Of a DNA stretch of 64,000 nt, positions 25,719-38,988 are shown one piece after another. Origin of the DNA: an uncultured bacterium (GTDB lineage Bacteria; Planctomycetota; JAJSAM01; JAJVHW01). The DNA lies in contig CALKVK010000025.1 of NCBI GenBank assembly GCA_937996235.1, positions 1-64,000 on the forward strand, read 5' to 3'. Numbering within the stretch: the stretch's first letter is position 1; every line of letters starts with the position of its first letter. The translations under genes and the position numbers were made by a program. The notes under the pieces are model-generated. The model was not told the DNA's origin. It saw only the letters and a list, made by a program, of their open reading frames with translations, and searched no databases.

Positions 25719-26228
25719 TCAGCCCGCGAACGCGCGGCCGTGCCACGTCGAACGCATCGGCTGCTCGAAGAGTCCGCGGCGCAGGTCGTCGACGCGCGCG
25801 AGCGTCGTGTCGAACACGTGGGTCTCGGGCGTCACCTCGCCGGAGGCGACGAGCGCCGCGAACTCCGCGCGCGACGCGGAGCGGACCGCGCCGTCGGCGC
25901 CGCGCCAGTGGACGATCACGCGGTCGACGAGACGCAGCCCCGCCTCGCGCTCGAAGCGCATGAGCCACGACATCATCGCGTCCACGCTGCAACCGTCGAG
26001 CGTCTCACGGCTCTCGTCGGCCCCGACGAGCAGGAAGCGGTCCTCGACGAACGCGTGGCAGCCGCGCATGCCCGGCTGCTTGACGTCCCACTTCCCGAGC
26101 ACGCGCTCGACCAGCGCGTCCAGGTTCTGCCGCTCGGCGGCGGTGAACGGGCGCGACGCGGCGAACACCCACACGCGGGAGCCGGGTGCGAGGACGTCGA
26201 ACGCGGTGGGACAGAGCGTGGCCTTCAT
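25719..26228 (-). CDS. Conserved hypothetical protein (family often mislabelled 'ABC transporter ATPase')
   Basis: 169-residue soluble protein. It resembles a small family of about 160 residues known mainly from Bacteroidetes that carries an erroneous 'ABC transporter ATPase' label. SRVWVFAASRPFTAAERQNL, VEDRFLLVGADE and DGCSVDAMMSWLMRFE align with that family's SRVWVYQ..R and 'ATGCSID' features. There is no Walker motif, so it is not an ATPase. The C-terminal 50 residues (HVFDTTLARVDDLRRGLFEQ) match the family's tail. Start ATG at 26228. Function unknown. Confidence 0.7.
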   Translation of the reverse strand: MKATLCPTAFDVLAPGSRVWVFAASRPFTAAERQNLDALVERVLGKWDVKQPGMRGCHAFVEDRFLLVGADESRETLDGCSVDAMMSWLMRFEREAGLRLVDRVIVHWRGADGAVRSASRAEFAALVASGEVTPETHVFDTTLARVDDLRRGLFEQPMRSTWHGRAFAG

Positions 26229-26539
26229 CTTCGGTCTCCGGTGCAGGGGAACGGGCGCACGCGCGGCACCCGGGCGCAGTATGCCGCCCCGCGCGCACAT
26301 CGTTCATCAGCGCTCGCGCGCGACGCGGCGCAGGGTTCGCGATCACGGCGCCGGTGGGCGCCGAACGGGTGCCGCGGCGGCCGCGCGCTCGGCGCGTTCG
26401 CCGGCGCCGCGCGGTGCGCGCCGGGCGCGCGTTGCCGCGTCGTCGCGCGGGCAGCGAGCGGCGCACGCTGCGCGCGTGGTGCAAGATCGGCACGGCCGCC
26501 GCGACGTCGGACGAGCCGCGACGGCCGCGCGCTGCGCGC
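26229..26539. other. Intergenic region without recognisable features
   Basis: About 310 nt of very GC-rich DNA upstream of the conserved hypothetical gene and downstream of the AIM24-like gene, both on the minus strand. Reading frames through it have no recognisable domain. It should contain the promoter for the gene ending at 25719, but no clear -35/-10 pair could be made out. Confidence 0.6.
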
Positions 26540-27325
<786 letters not shown>

Positions 27326-27666
27326 GCGTGCCTCCTGGTCGCGGGTCGGACGGCCAACCGGGCGGAGTGTCGCAGGTTCACGCGCGCGCACGGTCCCGGC
27401 CCGGACCGTTCATGATGACTCACGCACCTGAGCGGTCCAGATCGCCGCGCGCTGCGTTGCCTCCCGTCCGCTTCGGTCTTCCGACCACGCGCCGCGATCG
27501 CCTCGGCGCCTCGCCCGCGGCGCTCCGTCCGCGCGCAGGACCGGGTGGGCGAAGAGGACTGAGTGCGACGCATCCGCACGGCACGTGGAACGCGCCGACG
27601 TCCTGACCACGGCGTACACGCACCTCGTGTACGGGCCGGGCCGGGTGCACGCGTCGCGCACGGCGC
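27326..27666. other. Intergenic region without recognisable features
   Basis: About 340 nt between the dehydrogenase stop and the AIM24-like start. GC-rich, with overlapping frames on both strands but no conserved protein, no long inverted repeat and no recognisable RNA. Presumably holds the AIM24-like promoter. Confidence 0.6.
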
Positions 27667-28647
27667 TCAACCGCGCGCGAGCGCCTCGGCCAGAAGCGCA
27701 TCCGCCAGCTCGCGCACGACGTGATGCGGCGAGCGGTCCTCGCGCGCCGCGCGGGCGAGGACCTCGCGCACGGTGTCCGCGAGCGCGGCGATGCGTGCGT
27801 CGGTGCGCTCCGGCTCGCCGAGCGCGAGCGACGCGCCGCCGATCACGGCACCGGCGTTCGCGAGCACGTCGGGCACGTACGTGATGCCGCGCGCGTGCAG
27901 CCGGTCCGCGTCGGCGTCCTCGGCGAACGGGTTGTTCGCGCCGCCGCAGACGACGCGGCAACGGAGGCGCGCGATCGTCGCCGCGTCGAGCACTCCGCCC
28001 GCGGCGCACGGACTGAAGACGTCGCACGCGGCGTGCGCGACCGTCTCGGGGGCGACGACGCGGACGCCCTCGACCGACCGCGCCGCCGCCGCGTCCACGT
28101 CGGCCCCGTCCACGGCGACGCCACGCGCGACGAGGTCCGCCGCGACGCGCGACCCGACGACGCCGAGTCCCTGCACCGCGACGGATGCCGGCGCGCAGAC
28201 GGCGTCGAGTGCGACGAGCACCGAGCGCGCCGTCAGCGGACCGAGCGAGCGCGCGCCGACGTGGGCGGTCGCGCGCCGCACCGCGGCCTCGTCGTCGTCG
28301 GTGAAGCCGAGGTCGGCGCCGCAGTGGTAGAGCCCGCCGAGCGACTCCACGAACGCGCCGAGTCGCTCCATGCCCGCGCGCCGCGCGGCCTCGTCCCAGC
28401 CGCGTGCCGGGACGCGCACGACCGTCTTGGCCCCGCCGGCGGGCAGACCCGCGAGGAGCACCTTGCGCGTCATCGCCTCCGCGAGGCGCCGCGCGTCCGT
28501 GAGCGCCGCGGCGTCGTCGGGATAGGCGCGCACGCGGATGCCGCCGAACGAGCGGCGCCCGGGCGCCGCGTGCACGACGACGAACGCCGTGGCGCCGCCG
28601 AGGTCGAGCCGCCAGGCGGCGTGGACGCCCTCGAGGTCGAGCCGCAT
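27667..28647 (-). CDS. Glu/Leu/Phe/Val dehydrogenase (leucine-dehydrogenase-like)
   Basis: 326-residue NAD(P)-dependent amino-acid dehydrogenase that would oxidatively deaminate a branched-chain or aromatic amino acid. N-terminal domain: RRSFGGIRVRAYPDD, MTRKVLLAGLPAGGAKTVV (contains the two substrate lysines) and YHCGADLGFTDDD. C-terminal Rossmann domain: VAVQGLGVVGSRVAADLVARG and VFSPCAAGGVLD, then VCGGANNPFAEDADADRLHARGI (shown in two pieces in the fold) and the ANAGAVIGGA nicotinamide loop. It is slightly shorter than leucine dehydrogenases (about 360). ATG at 28647. Divergent from the DUF2071 gene with a 44-nt gap. Confidence 0.88.
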   Translation of the reverse strand: MRLDLEGVHAAWRLDLGGATAFVVVHAAPGRRSFGGIRVRAYPDDAAALTDARRLAEAMTRKVLLAGLPAGGAKTVVRVPARGWDEAARRAGMERLGAFVESLGGLYHCGADLGFTDDDEAAVRRATAHVGARSLGPLTARSVLVALDAVCAPASVAVQGLGVVGSRVAADLVARGVAVDGADVDAAAARSVEGVRVVAPETVAHAACDVFSPCAAGGVLDAATIARLRCRVVCGGANNPFAEDADADRLHARGITYVPDVLANAGAVIGGASLALGEPERTDARIAALADTVREVLARAAREDRSPHHVVRELADALLAEALARG

Positions 28648-28691
28648 GCCGATTTCCTCCCGTCGCCGCGACGCGTGCGCAATCTACCGGC

Positions 28692-29447
28692 ATGTGGTCC
28701 GGCGTCCCGTTCGCGACGGAGCACCGACCGTGGCCCGTGCCGCCGCGACCGTGGTGCATCGCGCAGTCGTGGAGCGACCTGCTCTTCGCGCACTGGCCCG
28801 TGCACGCGGAGGTGCTGCGCCCGCTGCTCCCGGCGGGACTCGAGCTCGACACGCGCGACGGCGTCGCGTGGCTCGGCGTCGTGCCCTTCCGCATGCACGG
28901 CGTGCGCCTGCGCGGCCTGCCGCCGGTGCCGACGACGCACGCGTTCCCCGAACTGAACGTCCGCACGTACGTCACGCATCGGGGGCGCCCCGGCGTGTGG
29001 TTCCTCAGCCTCGACGCTGCGAGCCGGGTCGCCGTGCGCGCCGCGCGCGCGTGGTTCCGGCTGCCCTACTACGACGCGCGCATGCGCTGCGACGCCGATG
29101 GCGACGCCATCCGCTACGCGTCGCTCCGGACGCATCGCGGAGCCGCGCCGGCCGAGCTGCGCGCGCGCTACGCCCCCACCGGCGCGCCGTGGCTCGCGCG
29201 CGCGGGTACGCTCGAGCACTGGCTCACGGAGCGCTACTGCCTGTACGCCGCGGGCCCGCGCGGACTGCTGCGCGGAGAGATCCTGCACGTGCCGTGGCGG
29301 CTGCAGAACGCCGAGGCGGAGATCGAGCTGAACACGATGGCGCGCGCCGCGGGCATCGCGCTGCCCCGCATCGCGCCGCACCTGCTCTTCGTGCGCAGGA
29401 TCGACGTCGTGTGCTGGGCGCCCGTCGCCGCGTCGCGCGACGAGTGA
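28692..29447 (+). CDS. DUF2071 (YqjF-like) protein
   Basis: 251-residue protein of the DUF2071/YqjF family, an acetoacetate-decarboxylase-like beta fold with unknown activity. The signature WSDLLFAHWPVHAEVLRPLL begins the domain, followed by GLELDTRDGVAWLGVVPFRM, FPELNVRTYVTHRGRPGVWF and LTERYCLYAAGPRG, in the normal order. Length is normal (about 240). The ATG at 28692 opens the domain directly; no strong Shine-Dalgarno sequence is present. It faces the dehydrogenase gene divergently and converges on the large esterase. Confidence 0.88.
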   Translation: MWSGVPFATEHRPWPVPPRPWCIAQSWSDLLFAHWPVHAEVLRPLLPAGLELDTRDGVAWLGVVPFRMHGVRLRGLPPVPTTHAFPELNVRTYVTHRGRPGVWFLSLDAASRVAVRAARAWFRLPYYDARMRCDADGDAIRYASLRTHRGAAPAELRARYAPTGAPWLARAGTLEHWLTERYCLYAAGPRGLLRGEILHVPWRLQNAEAEIELNTMARAAGIALPRIAPHLLFVRRIDVVCWAPVAASRDE

Positions 29448-29466
29448 CGCGGCGGCCGCACCGCGC

Positions 29467-31818
29467 TCACTCGCCGTGCGGCAGCCGCCAGCGGTGGTCG
29501 AACCACCCGGCGGCGAGCACGCCGGAGTCGTCGCCCGCGAGCACGCTCGGCGCGAACACCGCGTAGTCCGGATAGCCGACGCCGGAGACGAACACGAGCA
29601 GCGCCATCTGCAGGCGCGTGCCCTGCGGACCGGTGTCGGCGAACGCCGCCGCGAGCGCCTGGCCGCCGCGGCGCCGCTGCACGAAGACGGCGGCCAGGTC
29701 GTCGCGCTCCCACGTCTGGTCGCCGACGACGAGCCCCCCGCGCACGGCTCGCACCGGGCACTCCTCCTCGAAGACCTCGTCCCAGGCGGCGTTCGTGTCG
29801 GCGTTGCCGTACAGGATCACGTTGCGCGACGGATCGCGCGCGTCGGCGCTCCGCAGCCACGCGGTGTCGGTCAGCACCTCGGCGCGACCGTTCGCGCGGT
29901 AGCGCCACGTCGCCGCGTCGGAGCGCGCGCGCTCGAGCAGCTCGCGGGACTCGCGCGCCGATCCGGCCGTGCCGACCACGAGCACGAAGCGACGCCCGAA
30001 CGCGCGCTTGAACGGACCGCTCAGCTCGGGCGACTTCTCGTCGGCGACAGGACCGGGCACGTCGATCCACGCGCCGTCGGGGCGCCGCGCCTTCCAGCGC
30101 GCGGTCGCGGGATCGGCGCCGATCCGCACCAGGCGCGCGTTCTCCGTGTCGAACGTGACGACGTCCGACGCGTCGCGCCGCGCGTGCACGCGCACCATCC
30201 GCCCGTACTCCCACGGCTGCTCCACGTGGAACCACAGGTGGTCGGCGTCCACAGCCGGATCGACGGTGAGGAAGCGCAGCTCGTCCGCGTCGCGCGGCGC
30301 GCGGCTGGTGGCGAAGAGATCGAAGATGGGCGGCCAGTCGACGCAGTCCGCGCCGGCCGCGACGTCCCCGTCCCACCAGTGCCCCGCGCCCTCCTGGAAG
30401 TGCGCAAGAGGCGACGCACCCGTCGCGCGCAGCGCCTCGAGCATGCGCTGCGCCTGCTCGAGCGGCACGTTGTCGTCGTCCACGCCGTGGAGCACGTACG
30501 TGGGCAGCGGCGCCAGGTTCTCGACGAGCGCGAACGTCTCGGACGCGCGGTCGGCGCCGCGCCACGGCTCCTGCATTGCCAGAGCCGGCCGCCCGCCGTA
30601 GACGTCGAACTGCACCCAGCCGGCGCTCGGCGCGATCGCGGCGAAGCGGTCGGGGTCGTTCGCGGCGAGGTGCCACGTGCCGTGGCCGCCCATCGAGTGA
30701 CCCGTCAGGCAGACGCGCGCAGGGTCGGCGTGCGTCCACGCGAGCGCGTGCTGCAGCGCCTCGTACGCGTCGGTCCGGCCCCAGTCCTGCCAGTCGAAGC
30801 CGAACGGGCGGCAGTTGGTCGGCGCGACGATCCACACGCCTGGACGCGCGGAGTAGGCGCGCGCCTGGGAGAGCGAGTCCACGCCCGCGCCGTGCAGGGA
30901 GAGCACCAGTCCGGCACCGTCACGCGGCGCGTCCGAGGGCGGGAGCACCGCGTAGCGCTGCACGGCGCCGTCCACCGCGGAGCGGAACGTCACGCGCCGC
31001 GCCTCGTGCGGCCCGCGCACGGCGACGTCGCGGTGCACGCGCAGCGGCTCGCCGCCGTCCACGCTCACGCCGAAGTCGAGCGGGAGCGTGGAGGTCCCCG
31101 CCTCCGGCGCCGCATCCAGCGTGAACTCGAACGGCAGCTTCGCGACGCCGAGCGGCGGCAGCGTGAGCGGACGACCGCCGGTCACGGCGCCGCCGGTCGC
31201 GGCGACGCGCACGAAGCGCTCGCTCGCGTTGACGACGAGCACCGCGCCGAGTCCGTGCAGCGGCTCGCCGGCGACGGCGTCGGGCAGCGTCGTGTCCGCG
31301 AGCGGCACGGCGACCTCGTCGCGCGGCTCCTCGAGGAGCAGCCGGAACGAGCCGCGGACGCCGCGCACGTACACGTGGTTCTCGCCCTCCGCGAGCGCGA
31401 CGGGGAACGGACCGAGCTGCGAACCGTAGACGTCGCCGACGTACGGCGTGCCGTTGACGACGAGTGCCGACGCACCGTCGAGGGTCGCGAGCACGACGCG
31501 CCGCCGCGGACTCGCGTAGCGCCGGTACGCGAGCGCGACGTCGTCGCCGCCCGCGACACCGCCTGCGTCGTCCGCGTGGATGACGCGCCAGCGCTGCGTG
31601 CCGCCCTTCGTGCCCTGCACCGCGTCCTCCGCCGCGGGCGGCGGGGCGGCGCGCTCGAGCAGGTAGCGCGTGAGCAGCGCGTCGGGGTTCCACGGCGCAC
31701 GACCGCGCGCGTCGACGGCATCGACGACGAGCCAGTCGCCGCCGACGATCTCGGTCTGCGTGGCGAAGGCGGTCGCGGAGGCGACGAGAAGCAACGAGGC
31801 AGCGAGCAAGCAGCGCAT
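29467..31818 (-). CDS. Large secreted alpha/beta-hydrolase (prolyl-oligopeptidase-like)
   Basis: 783-residue exported hydrolase. A signal peptide of about 20 residues is followed by a beta-rich N-terminal region (about 20-290). The catalytic domain begins at VQRYAVLPPSDAPRDGAGLV, with oxyanion loop LVLSLHGAGVDS, nucleophile Ser375 in LTGHSMGGHGTWHLA, acid in YVLHGVDDDNVPLEQA and His in EGAGHWWDG. The C-terminal 250 residues include a region that compares two quantities ('DLAAVFVQRRRGGQALAAAF') seen in related peptidase-like proteins. It should be an active serine esterase or peptidase; substrate unknown. ATG at 31818. Confidence 0.78.
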   Translation of the reverse strand: MRCLLAASLLLVASATAFATQTEIVGGDWLVVDAVDARGRAPWNPDALLTRYLLERAAPPPAAEDAVQGTKGGTQRWRVIHADDAGGVAGGDDVALAYRRYASPRRRVVLATLDGASALVVNGTPYVGDVYGSQLGPFPVALAEGENHVYVRGVRGSFRLLLEEPRDEVAVPLADTTLPDAVAGEPLHGLGAVLVVNASERFVRVAATGGAVTGGRPLTLPPLGVAKLPFEFTLDAAPEAGTSTLPLDFGVSVDGGEPLRVHRDVAVRGPHEARRVTFRSAVDGAVQRYAVLPPSDAPRDGAGLVLSLHGAGVDSLSQARAYSARPGVWIVAPTNCRPFGFDWQDWGRTDAYEALQHALAWTHADPARVCLTGHSMGGHGTWHLAANDPDRFAAIAPSAGWVQFDVYGGRPALAMQEPWRGADRASETFALVENLAPLPTYVLHGVDDDNVPLEQAQRMLEALRATGASPLAHFQEGAGHWWDGDVAAGADCVDWPPIFDLFATSRAPRDADELRFLTVDPAVDADHLWFHVEQPWEYGRMVRVHARRDASDVVTFDTENARLVRIGADPATARWKARRPDGAWIDVPGPVADEKSPELSGPFKRAFGRRFVLVVGTAGSARESRELLERARSDAATWRYRANGRAEVLTDTAWLRSADARDPSRNVILYGNADTNAAWDEVFEEECPVRAVRGGLVVGDQTWERDDLAAVFVQRRRGGQALAAAFADTGPQGTRLQMALLVFVSGVGYPDYAVFAPSVLAGDDSGVLAAGWFDHRWRLPHGE

Positions 31819-31860
31819 CGCGGCACTCTACGCGGACCGGGGCCGGGCGACGACGCCGCG

Positions 31861-32835
31861 TCAGTAGCCGCGGTCGAGCGCGACGGCGTGCGGGGCCGGG
31901 CGACCGTCCGCGAGGGCGTGGAGGAGCTCCGCGAGGGCATCGGCGCGCAGTTCCTCGGTGCGGTCGCACGAACCCGCGCGGTGCGGCGAGTGGACGACGT
32001 TCGAGAGCTCCTCGAACGGCAGCGTCGCAGGCGGCGTGCGCTCCTCGCCTTCGCGCGGGTAACGCCACCAGACGTCGAGACCCGCACCGTGCAGACGCCC
32101 GTCGCGGAGCGCCGCGTGGAGCGCACGCTCGTCCACGACCTCGCCGCGCGCGACGTTCACGAGCACCGCGTCCTGCGGCAGCGCGGCGAGCTCCGCGGCA
32201 CCGACCAGGCCGCGCGTCTCGGGCGTCGCGGGCACGCACACGACGAGCGCGGCGGCGCCGACGAGCTCCGTGCGCCACGCCTCCGGCCCGACGACGCGCA
32301 CACCGTCGACGCGCTCGTCGCGCGCGGCGGCGCGTGCGCGCACGCCGACGACGTCCATCCCGAGCGCCTGGAGCAGCGGCGCGAGACGACGCCCGATCGC
32401 GCCGAAGCCGAGCACGACGGCGCGGCGCCCCGCGAGCAGCACGGCCGGGTGCCGTGCGCCGCGGTCGCTCCAGTCGTGCGCGCGCATGCGGGCGTCCGCG
32501 GGCAGCACGCTCTTCGCGGCGGCGAGCAGCAGCGCGAGCGCGTGCTCCGCGACGGGTGCCGCGTTGTGGTGCAGGTTGTGGAGGGCGACAACGGGGTGCG
32601 CGCGCAGCAGCTCGAGCGTGGACGCGCCGACGCCCGCCCATGGCACGACGACGGCGCGCAGCGCCGGGAGCGCCGCCAGGTGCGCGGCGGTCGGCCGCCC
32701 GGCCACGAGCACGTCCACCTCGGCGGGTCGGACGAGCTCCTCCGACACGCTCAGCGCGACGTCCTCGCGCAGCCGCGCGCGGAGGGGCGAGCACGCGGCG
32801 TCGCCGAGCGCGTGCAGCGAGTGGACGCGCAGCAC
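31861..32835 (-). CDS. D-isomer-specific 2-hydroxyacid dehydrogenase
   Basis: 324-residue NAD(P)-dependent 2-hydroxyacid dehydrogenase. The Rossmann motif is VVLGFGAIGRRLAPLLQALG; the catalytic Arg lies in LVNVARGEVVDERAL, and the catalytic His in VVHSPHRAG with the Glu between. Length is normal; the substrate specificity cannot be read. The start is a GTG at 32835 only one base beyond the TGA of the LEA14-like gene (TGACGTG), so translation is probably coupled to it. An upstream in-frame start would run through the LEA14 gene and is less likely. Confidence 0.86.
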   Translation of the reverse strand: MLRVHSLHALGDAACSPLRARLREDVALSVSEELVRPAEVDVLVAGRPTAAHLAALPALRAVVVPWAGVGASTLELLRAHPVVALHNLHHNAAPVAEHALALLLAAAKSVLPADARMRAHDWSDRGARHPAVLLAGRRAVVLGFGAIGRRLAPLLQALGMDVVGVRARAAARDERVDGVRVVGPEAWRTELVGAAALVVCVPATPETRGLVGAAELAALPQDAVLVNVARGEVVDERALHAALRDGRLHGAGLDVWWRYPREGEERTPPATLPFEELSNVVHSPHRAGSCDRTEELRADALAELLHALADGRPAPHAVALDRGY

Positions 32836-32836
32836 G

Positions 32837-33619
32837 TCAGTCGCCGAGGTAGAGCGGCCCGTGCGGCGTGTCGAGCACACCCGTCGTGCGCACGCGCACG
32901 CCGGCGGCCTGCGTGACGACGGGCGTCGCGGCCGCGGCGCCCCCGACCAGGCGCAGCGTGCGCGTGCTGCGCGCGCCGACCACGGCGGCGCCCTGCTCCG
33001 GGCGCAGCCCGTCGTGCGCGCGGTCCCCGACGACGAGCGCGAACGCGAGCGGTGCGACGTCGAGGTCGAAGCCGTTCGGGTTCTCGATCTCGACGATCAC
33101 CGCGCCGGGCGCGTCGGGCTCGCGCCCGCCGACCGCGGCCGTGCCGACCGCACGACAGACCGGCGCGAGCACCACGGGCAGCGTGCCCGCGTGCACGAAG
33201 GGCAGCTCCACCTCGTCCCCGAACACGGGCAGCGTGACGGCGCCGGAGAGGTCGAACGCGACGTCGGCGCGGCCGTCGAGACCACCGGTGCACGCGGCGA
33301 CGTCGCGCCACGGGAGCACGACCGGGATCGACACGGTGCCGATGCCCGCAGGCGGCAGGTCCGCCACGCCGCTGCGGCCGTTCGCGAGCGTGCGCCCCTC
33401 GACGTCCAGCGCGTAGCGGTAGTGCGGCGTCGCGAGCGGCGACGGCAGCGGGTTGTAGACGTCCACGTCGATGCGCAGCTCGACGCCGCGCGCGTGGAAC
33501 GCGACGACCTCCGGGTGCACCGCGTAGACGCTCGGCGACGCGAGCGGCACGTGGACGTGCGAGCACCCGGTGACGACGGACGCGGCGGCGCACGCCGCGG
33601 CGAGCAGCCACGATCTCAA
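32837..33619 (-). CDS. LEA14-like lipoprotein (LEA_2 domains)
   Basis: 260-residue lipoprotein with signal LRSWLLAAACAAASVVTGCS and a VTGC lipobox, followed by two LEA_2/water-stress-and-hypersensitive-response beta-sandwiches. Domain 1 is FHARGVELRIDVDVYNPLPS; domain 2 is VIVEIENPNGFDLDVAPLAF, and both carry the family's 'NP' after the first strand. Bacterial LEA_2 lipoproteins are periplasmic with no defined reaction. A TTG start at 33619 is chosen because GGAGGGACCGC sits directly before it and it gives a compact lipoprotein signal; an in-frame GTG at 33670 is the alternative. Coupled to the dehydrogenase downstream. Confidence 0.78.
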   Translation of the reverse strand: MRSWLLAAACAAASVVTGCSHVHVPLASPSVYAVHPEVVAFHARGVELRIDVDVYNPLPSPLATPHYRYALDVEGRTLANGRSGVADLPPAGIGTVSIPVVLPWRDVAACTGGLDGRADVAFDLSGAVTLPVFGDEVELPFVHAGTLPVVLAPVCRAVGTAAVGGREPDAPGAVIVEIENPNGFDLDVAPLAFALVVGDRAHDGLRPEQGAAVVGARSTRTLRLVGGAAAATPVVTQAAGVRVRTTGVLDTPHGPLYLGD

Positions 33620-33680
33620 GCGGTCCCTCCGGAGCAGACGCCTTCCAGCGCAGAGGGTAGCGCGCGGCACGCCCGCGGAC

Positions 33681-35020
33681 CTACTCGGCCGGGTCGGGGT
33701 CGCCGTCGCGGTGGAGGACGACGCACGTGCGCGTCAGCAGGTCGCTGAGGGTCCGGCGGTCCTTCGCGAAGTAGCAGATCGCGGCGCCGAGGAACGCGGC
33801 GAGCTGCGCCACGCCGAGGCCGAGCAGCACGAGGTCGCTCCCCGGGATCGCGAGCCAGCCGAGCAGCGGCCAGCGCACGGTGAGCCGCAGGAGCAGCGCG
33901 AGCGGCGTCGGGCGCAGACCGTCCGCGCGCAGCACGCGCAGCCCGAACATGAGCTTCCCGGGCAGTCCGCCGTACTTCCACTCGAGGCCGAGCGTCATCA
34001 GCACCGCGATGGCGAGCGCGACGATCGACGACAGCCAGCCGACGAGTCCCTTCGGCACGCCGAACTGCACGAGCCACGCGACGATGAACCCGCCGGCGAG
34101 CATCGGCACGACGAGCGTCAGCGCGTCCACCATGAGCGCGGCGGCGCGCGTCGCGAGCGGCGCCGGGTCGAGCCGCCGCGGGCGCAGCGTCTCGAGCAGC
34201 GCGATGACGTCGCCCATCGTCTGCGGCCGCGCGTCGGGCGCCTTCGCGCAGAGGCGCTCGAGCACGCCGTCGACCGCGGGGGGCAGGTCCGGCCGCAGCG
34301 TCCGGATCGAGCGCAGCGGCGCGTTCATCTGTGCGTCGATGACCTTGCCGAGGCTCTCGCCGTCGACGGCGTTCTTCCCCGTCAGCAGGTACCAGGCGAC
34401 GAGGCCGAGCGCGTAGACGTCGGTGCGCGCGTCGGTCGGCTCGCCGCGGCACTGCTCCGGACTCATGTAGCGCGGCGTGCCCATGATGCTGCCCGCGCCG
34501 GTCGCATCGACGTCGCCTTCGAGCGACTTCGAGAGGCCGAAGTCGGTGATCTTGACGGTGCCGTCGGGCAGGAGCATTACGTTCGAGGGCTTGATGTCGC
34601 GGTGGATCACGCCGCCCTCGTGCGCCGCGGCGAGACCGCGTGCCGCCTGCACGAGCACGTCCACCGCCTCGGCGAGCTGCATCGGTCCGTACTGCTCGAC
34701 GCGCTCGAAGAGGCTCGAGCCCGGCACCAGCTCCATCGCGAAGAAGCGCCGCCCCTCCTGCGCGCCGACGAAGTAGACGTGCGTCAGGTTCGGGTGGTTG
34801 ACGCGTGCGGCGGCGCGGGCCTCGCGCTCGAAGCGCCGCACGATCTCGGGCTCCTCGGCGACCTGCGTGTGCAGCACCTTCACGGCGACGGGTCGCTCGA
34901 GCGCGGTGTCGTGCGCGCGGTAGACGATGCCCATCGCGCCCGCGCCGAGCTGCGACTCCACGCGGTAGTGCGCGAGGAACGTGCCGCTCGTGAGCGTGCT
35001 GTCGTCGGGCGAGGCGGCGG

Positions 35021-35024
<4 letters not shown>
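33681..35024 (-). CDS. Ser/Thr protein kinase with C-terminal RDD membrane domain
   Basis: 447 residues. Hanks-type kinase domain (about 17-285) with the Gly loop GAGAMGIVYRA, Lys in PVAVKVL, catalytic loop VIHRDIKPSN, DFG in TDFGLSKSL and activation-segment end GTPRYMSPEQC; all catalytic residues are intact. An RDD domain (about 300-430) with three hydrophobic helices follows (ATRAAALMVDALTLVVPML..., GGLPGKLMFGLRVLRADG). This would place the kinase on the cytoplasmic face of the membrane. The ATG at 35024 overlaps the rlmN stop (ATGA). Planctomycetes are rich in such kinases; the target is unknown. Confidence 0.9.
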
Positions 35025-36145
<1,121 letters not shown>

Positions 36146-36283
36146 CCCGAGAAGCTACTCGGGGGACGGCCGCGACGCGCATGCGAGCCTCGGGCCGGCG
36201 GCGGCCGGCGCCGCGCCACGGGAGAATTGGGTCGCACCCCGTGCGTCGGCTCCGATGGTCCGATTCTCCGCGGATTTCGCACC

Positions 36284-38110
<1,827 letters not shown>

Positions 38111-38164
38111 GGCCCCGGGCACGGCGGCGCGACGGCGGGCGGATCGTTCCGCCGGTCCGCCGGG

Positions 38165-38986
38165 GTGCGCTACACCATCGGGGATGGCCCACGGAAGAGC
38201 CCGCCGTTGAAGCTCCGCGCGCTCGCCGTCTATGCGCTGCTGCTCGGCATCAAGGGCGTCTCGCGCGCCTTCTTCCGGCACCGCGTCGAGCGCGTCGGCG
38301 AGTTCCCCGCGGACGCCTGGGAGCACGCGCGGATCGGCGTCCTGCTCAACCACACGAGCCTCTTCGAGCCGGTGTTCGCGGGCTCCTGCCCGAACGCGTT
38401 CCTGCGCAAGCTCGCGACCGACGGCGCCATCCCCATCGCCGACGTCACGCTGCGGCGCCCGCTCGCGGGCATCCTCTTCCGCTCGATCGCGGCGCAGGTC
38501 ATCGAGATCACGCGCAAGCGCGACGCCTCGTGGTCGGCGGTGCTCGCGTCGATCCGCCCCGGCTCGCTCGTCGTGATCATGCCCGAGGGGCGCATGATGC
38601 GCCGCGGCGGGCTCGACAAGGACGGGCGCCCCATGACCGTGCGCGGCGGCATCGCGGACCTGATCCAGGCCACCGACAGCGGCTACATGATCCTCGGCTA
38701 CAGCGGCGGACTGCACCACGTGCAGGCGCCGGGAGAGCGCTTCCCGCGCCTCTTCCGCACCGTCCGCATGAACTTCGAGTGCATCGACGTCGCGGCGTAC
38801 CGTGCAGCGCTCGAGTCCGAGGACGGGCCGCGCGGCTTCAAGCTCGCGGTCGTGCGCGACCTCGAGCGGCGCCGCGACCTGCACTGTCCGGCGACCGAGG
38901 AGACGGGCCGCCCGTTGCGGCGCGAGGAGTGCGAGGACACCGCGCCGGTGACGGCCTCGAGCCGCGGCGCGCCCCGGGAGGAGTGA
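38165..38986 (+). CDS. PlsC-like lysophospholipid acyltransferase
   Basis: 273-residue acyltransferase of the PlsC/1-acyl-glycerol-3-phosphate family, membrane-associated. The catalytic block reads LLNHTSLFEPVFAG: His is followed by Glu five residues on (HxxxxE), where the family norm is HxxxxD. The second motif is VVIMPEGRMMRRGG, matching the PEG motif that binds the phosphate. A hydrophobic N-terminus (LALRALAVYALLLG region) would anchor it. The C-terminal 25 residues are charged and variable. The annotated start is a GTG at 38165; a TTG at 38207 with GGAAG before it is a good alternative. It reads into the cyclophilin gene 2 nt later. Confidence 0.72.
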   Translation: MRYTIGDGPRKSPPLKLRALAVYALLLGIKGVSRAFFRHRVERVGEFPADAWEHARIGVLLNHTSLFEPVFAGSCPNAFLRKLATDGAIPIADVTLRRPLAGILFRSIAAQVIEITRKRDASWSAVLASIRPGSLVVIMPEGRMMRRGGLDKDGRPMTVRGGIADLIQATDSGYMILGYSGGLHHVQAPGERFPRLFRTVRMNFECIDVAAYRAALESEDGPRGFKLAVVRDLERRRDLHCPATEETGRPLRREECEDTAPVTASSRGAPREE

Positions 38987-38988
38987 CG

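Noticed and set aside
29476..32916. Plus-strand frame of about 1150 codons
   Set aside because: Antisense to the esterase and the hydroxyacid dehydrogenase, with no recognisable motifs.
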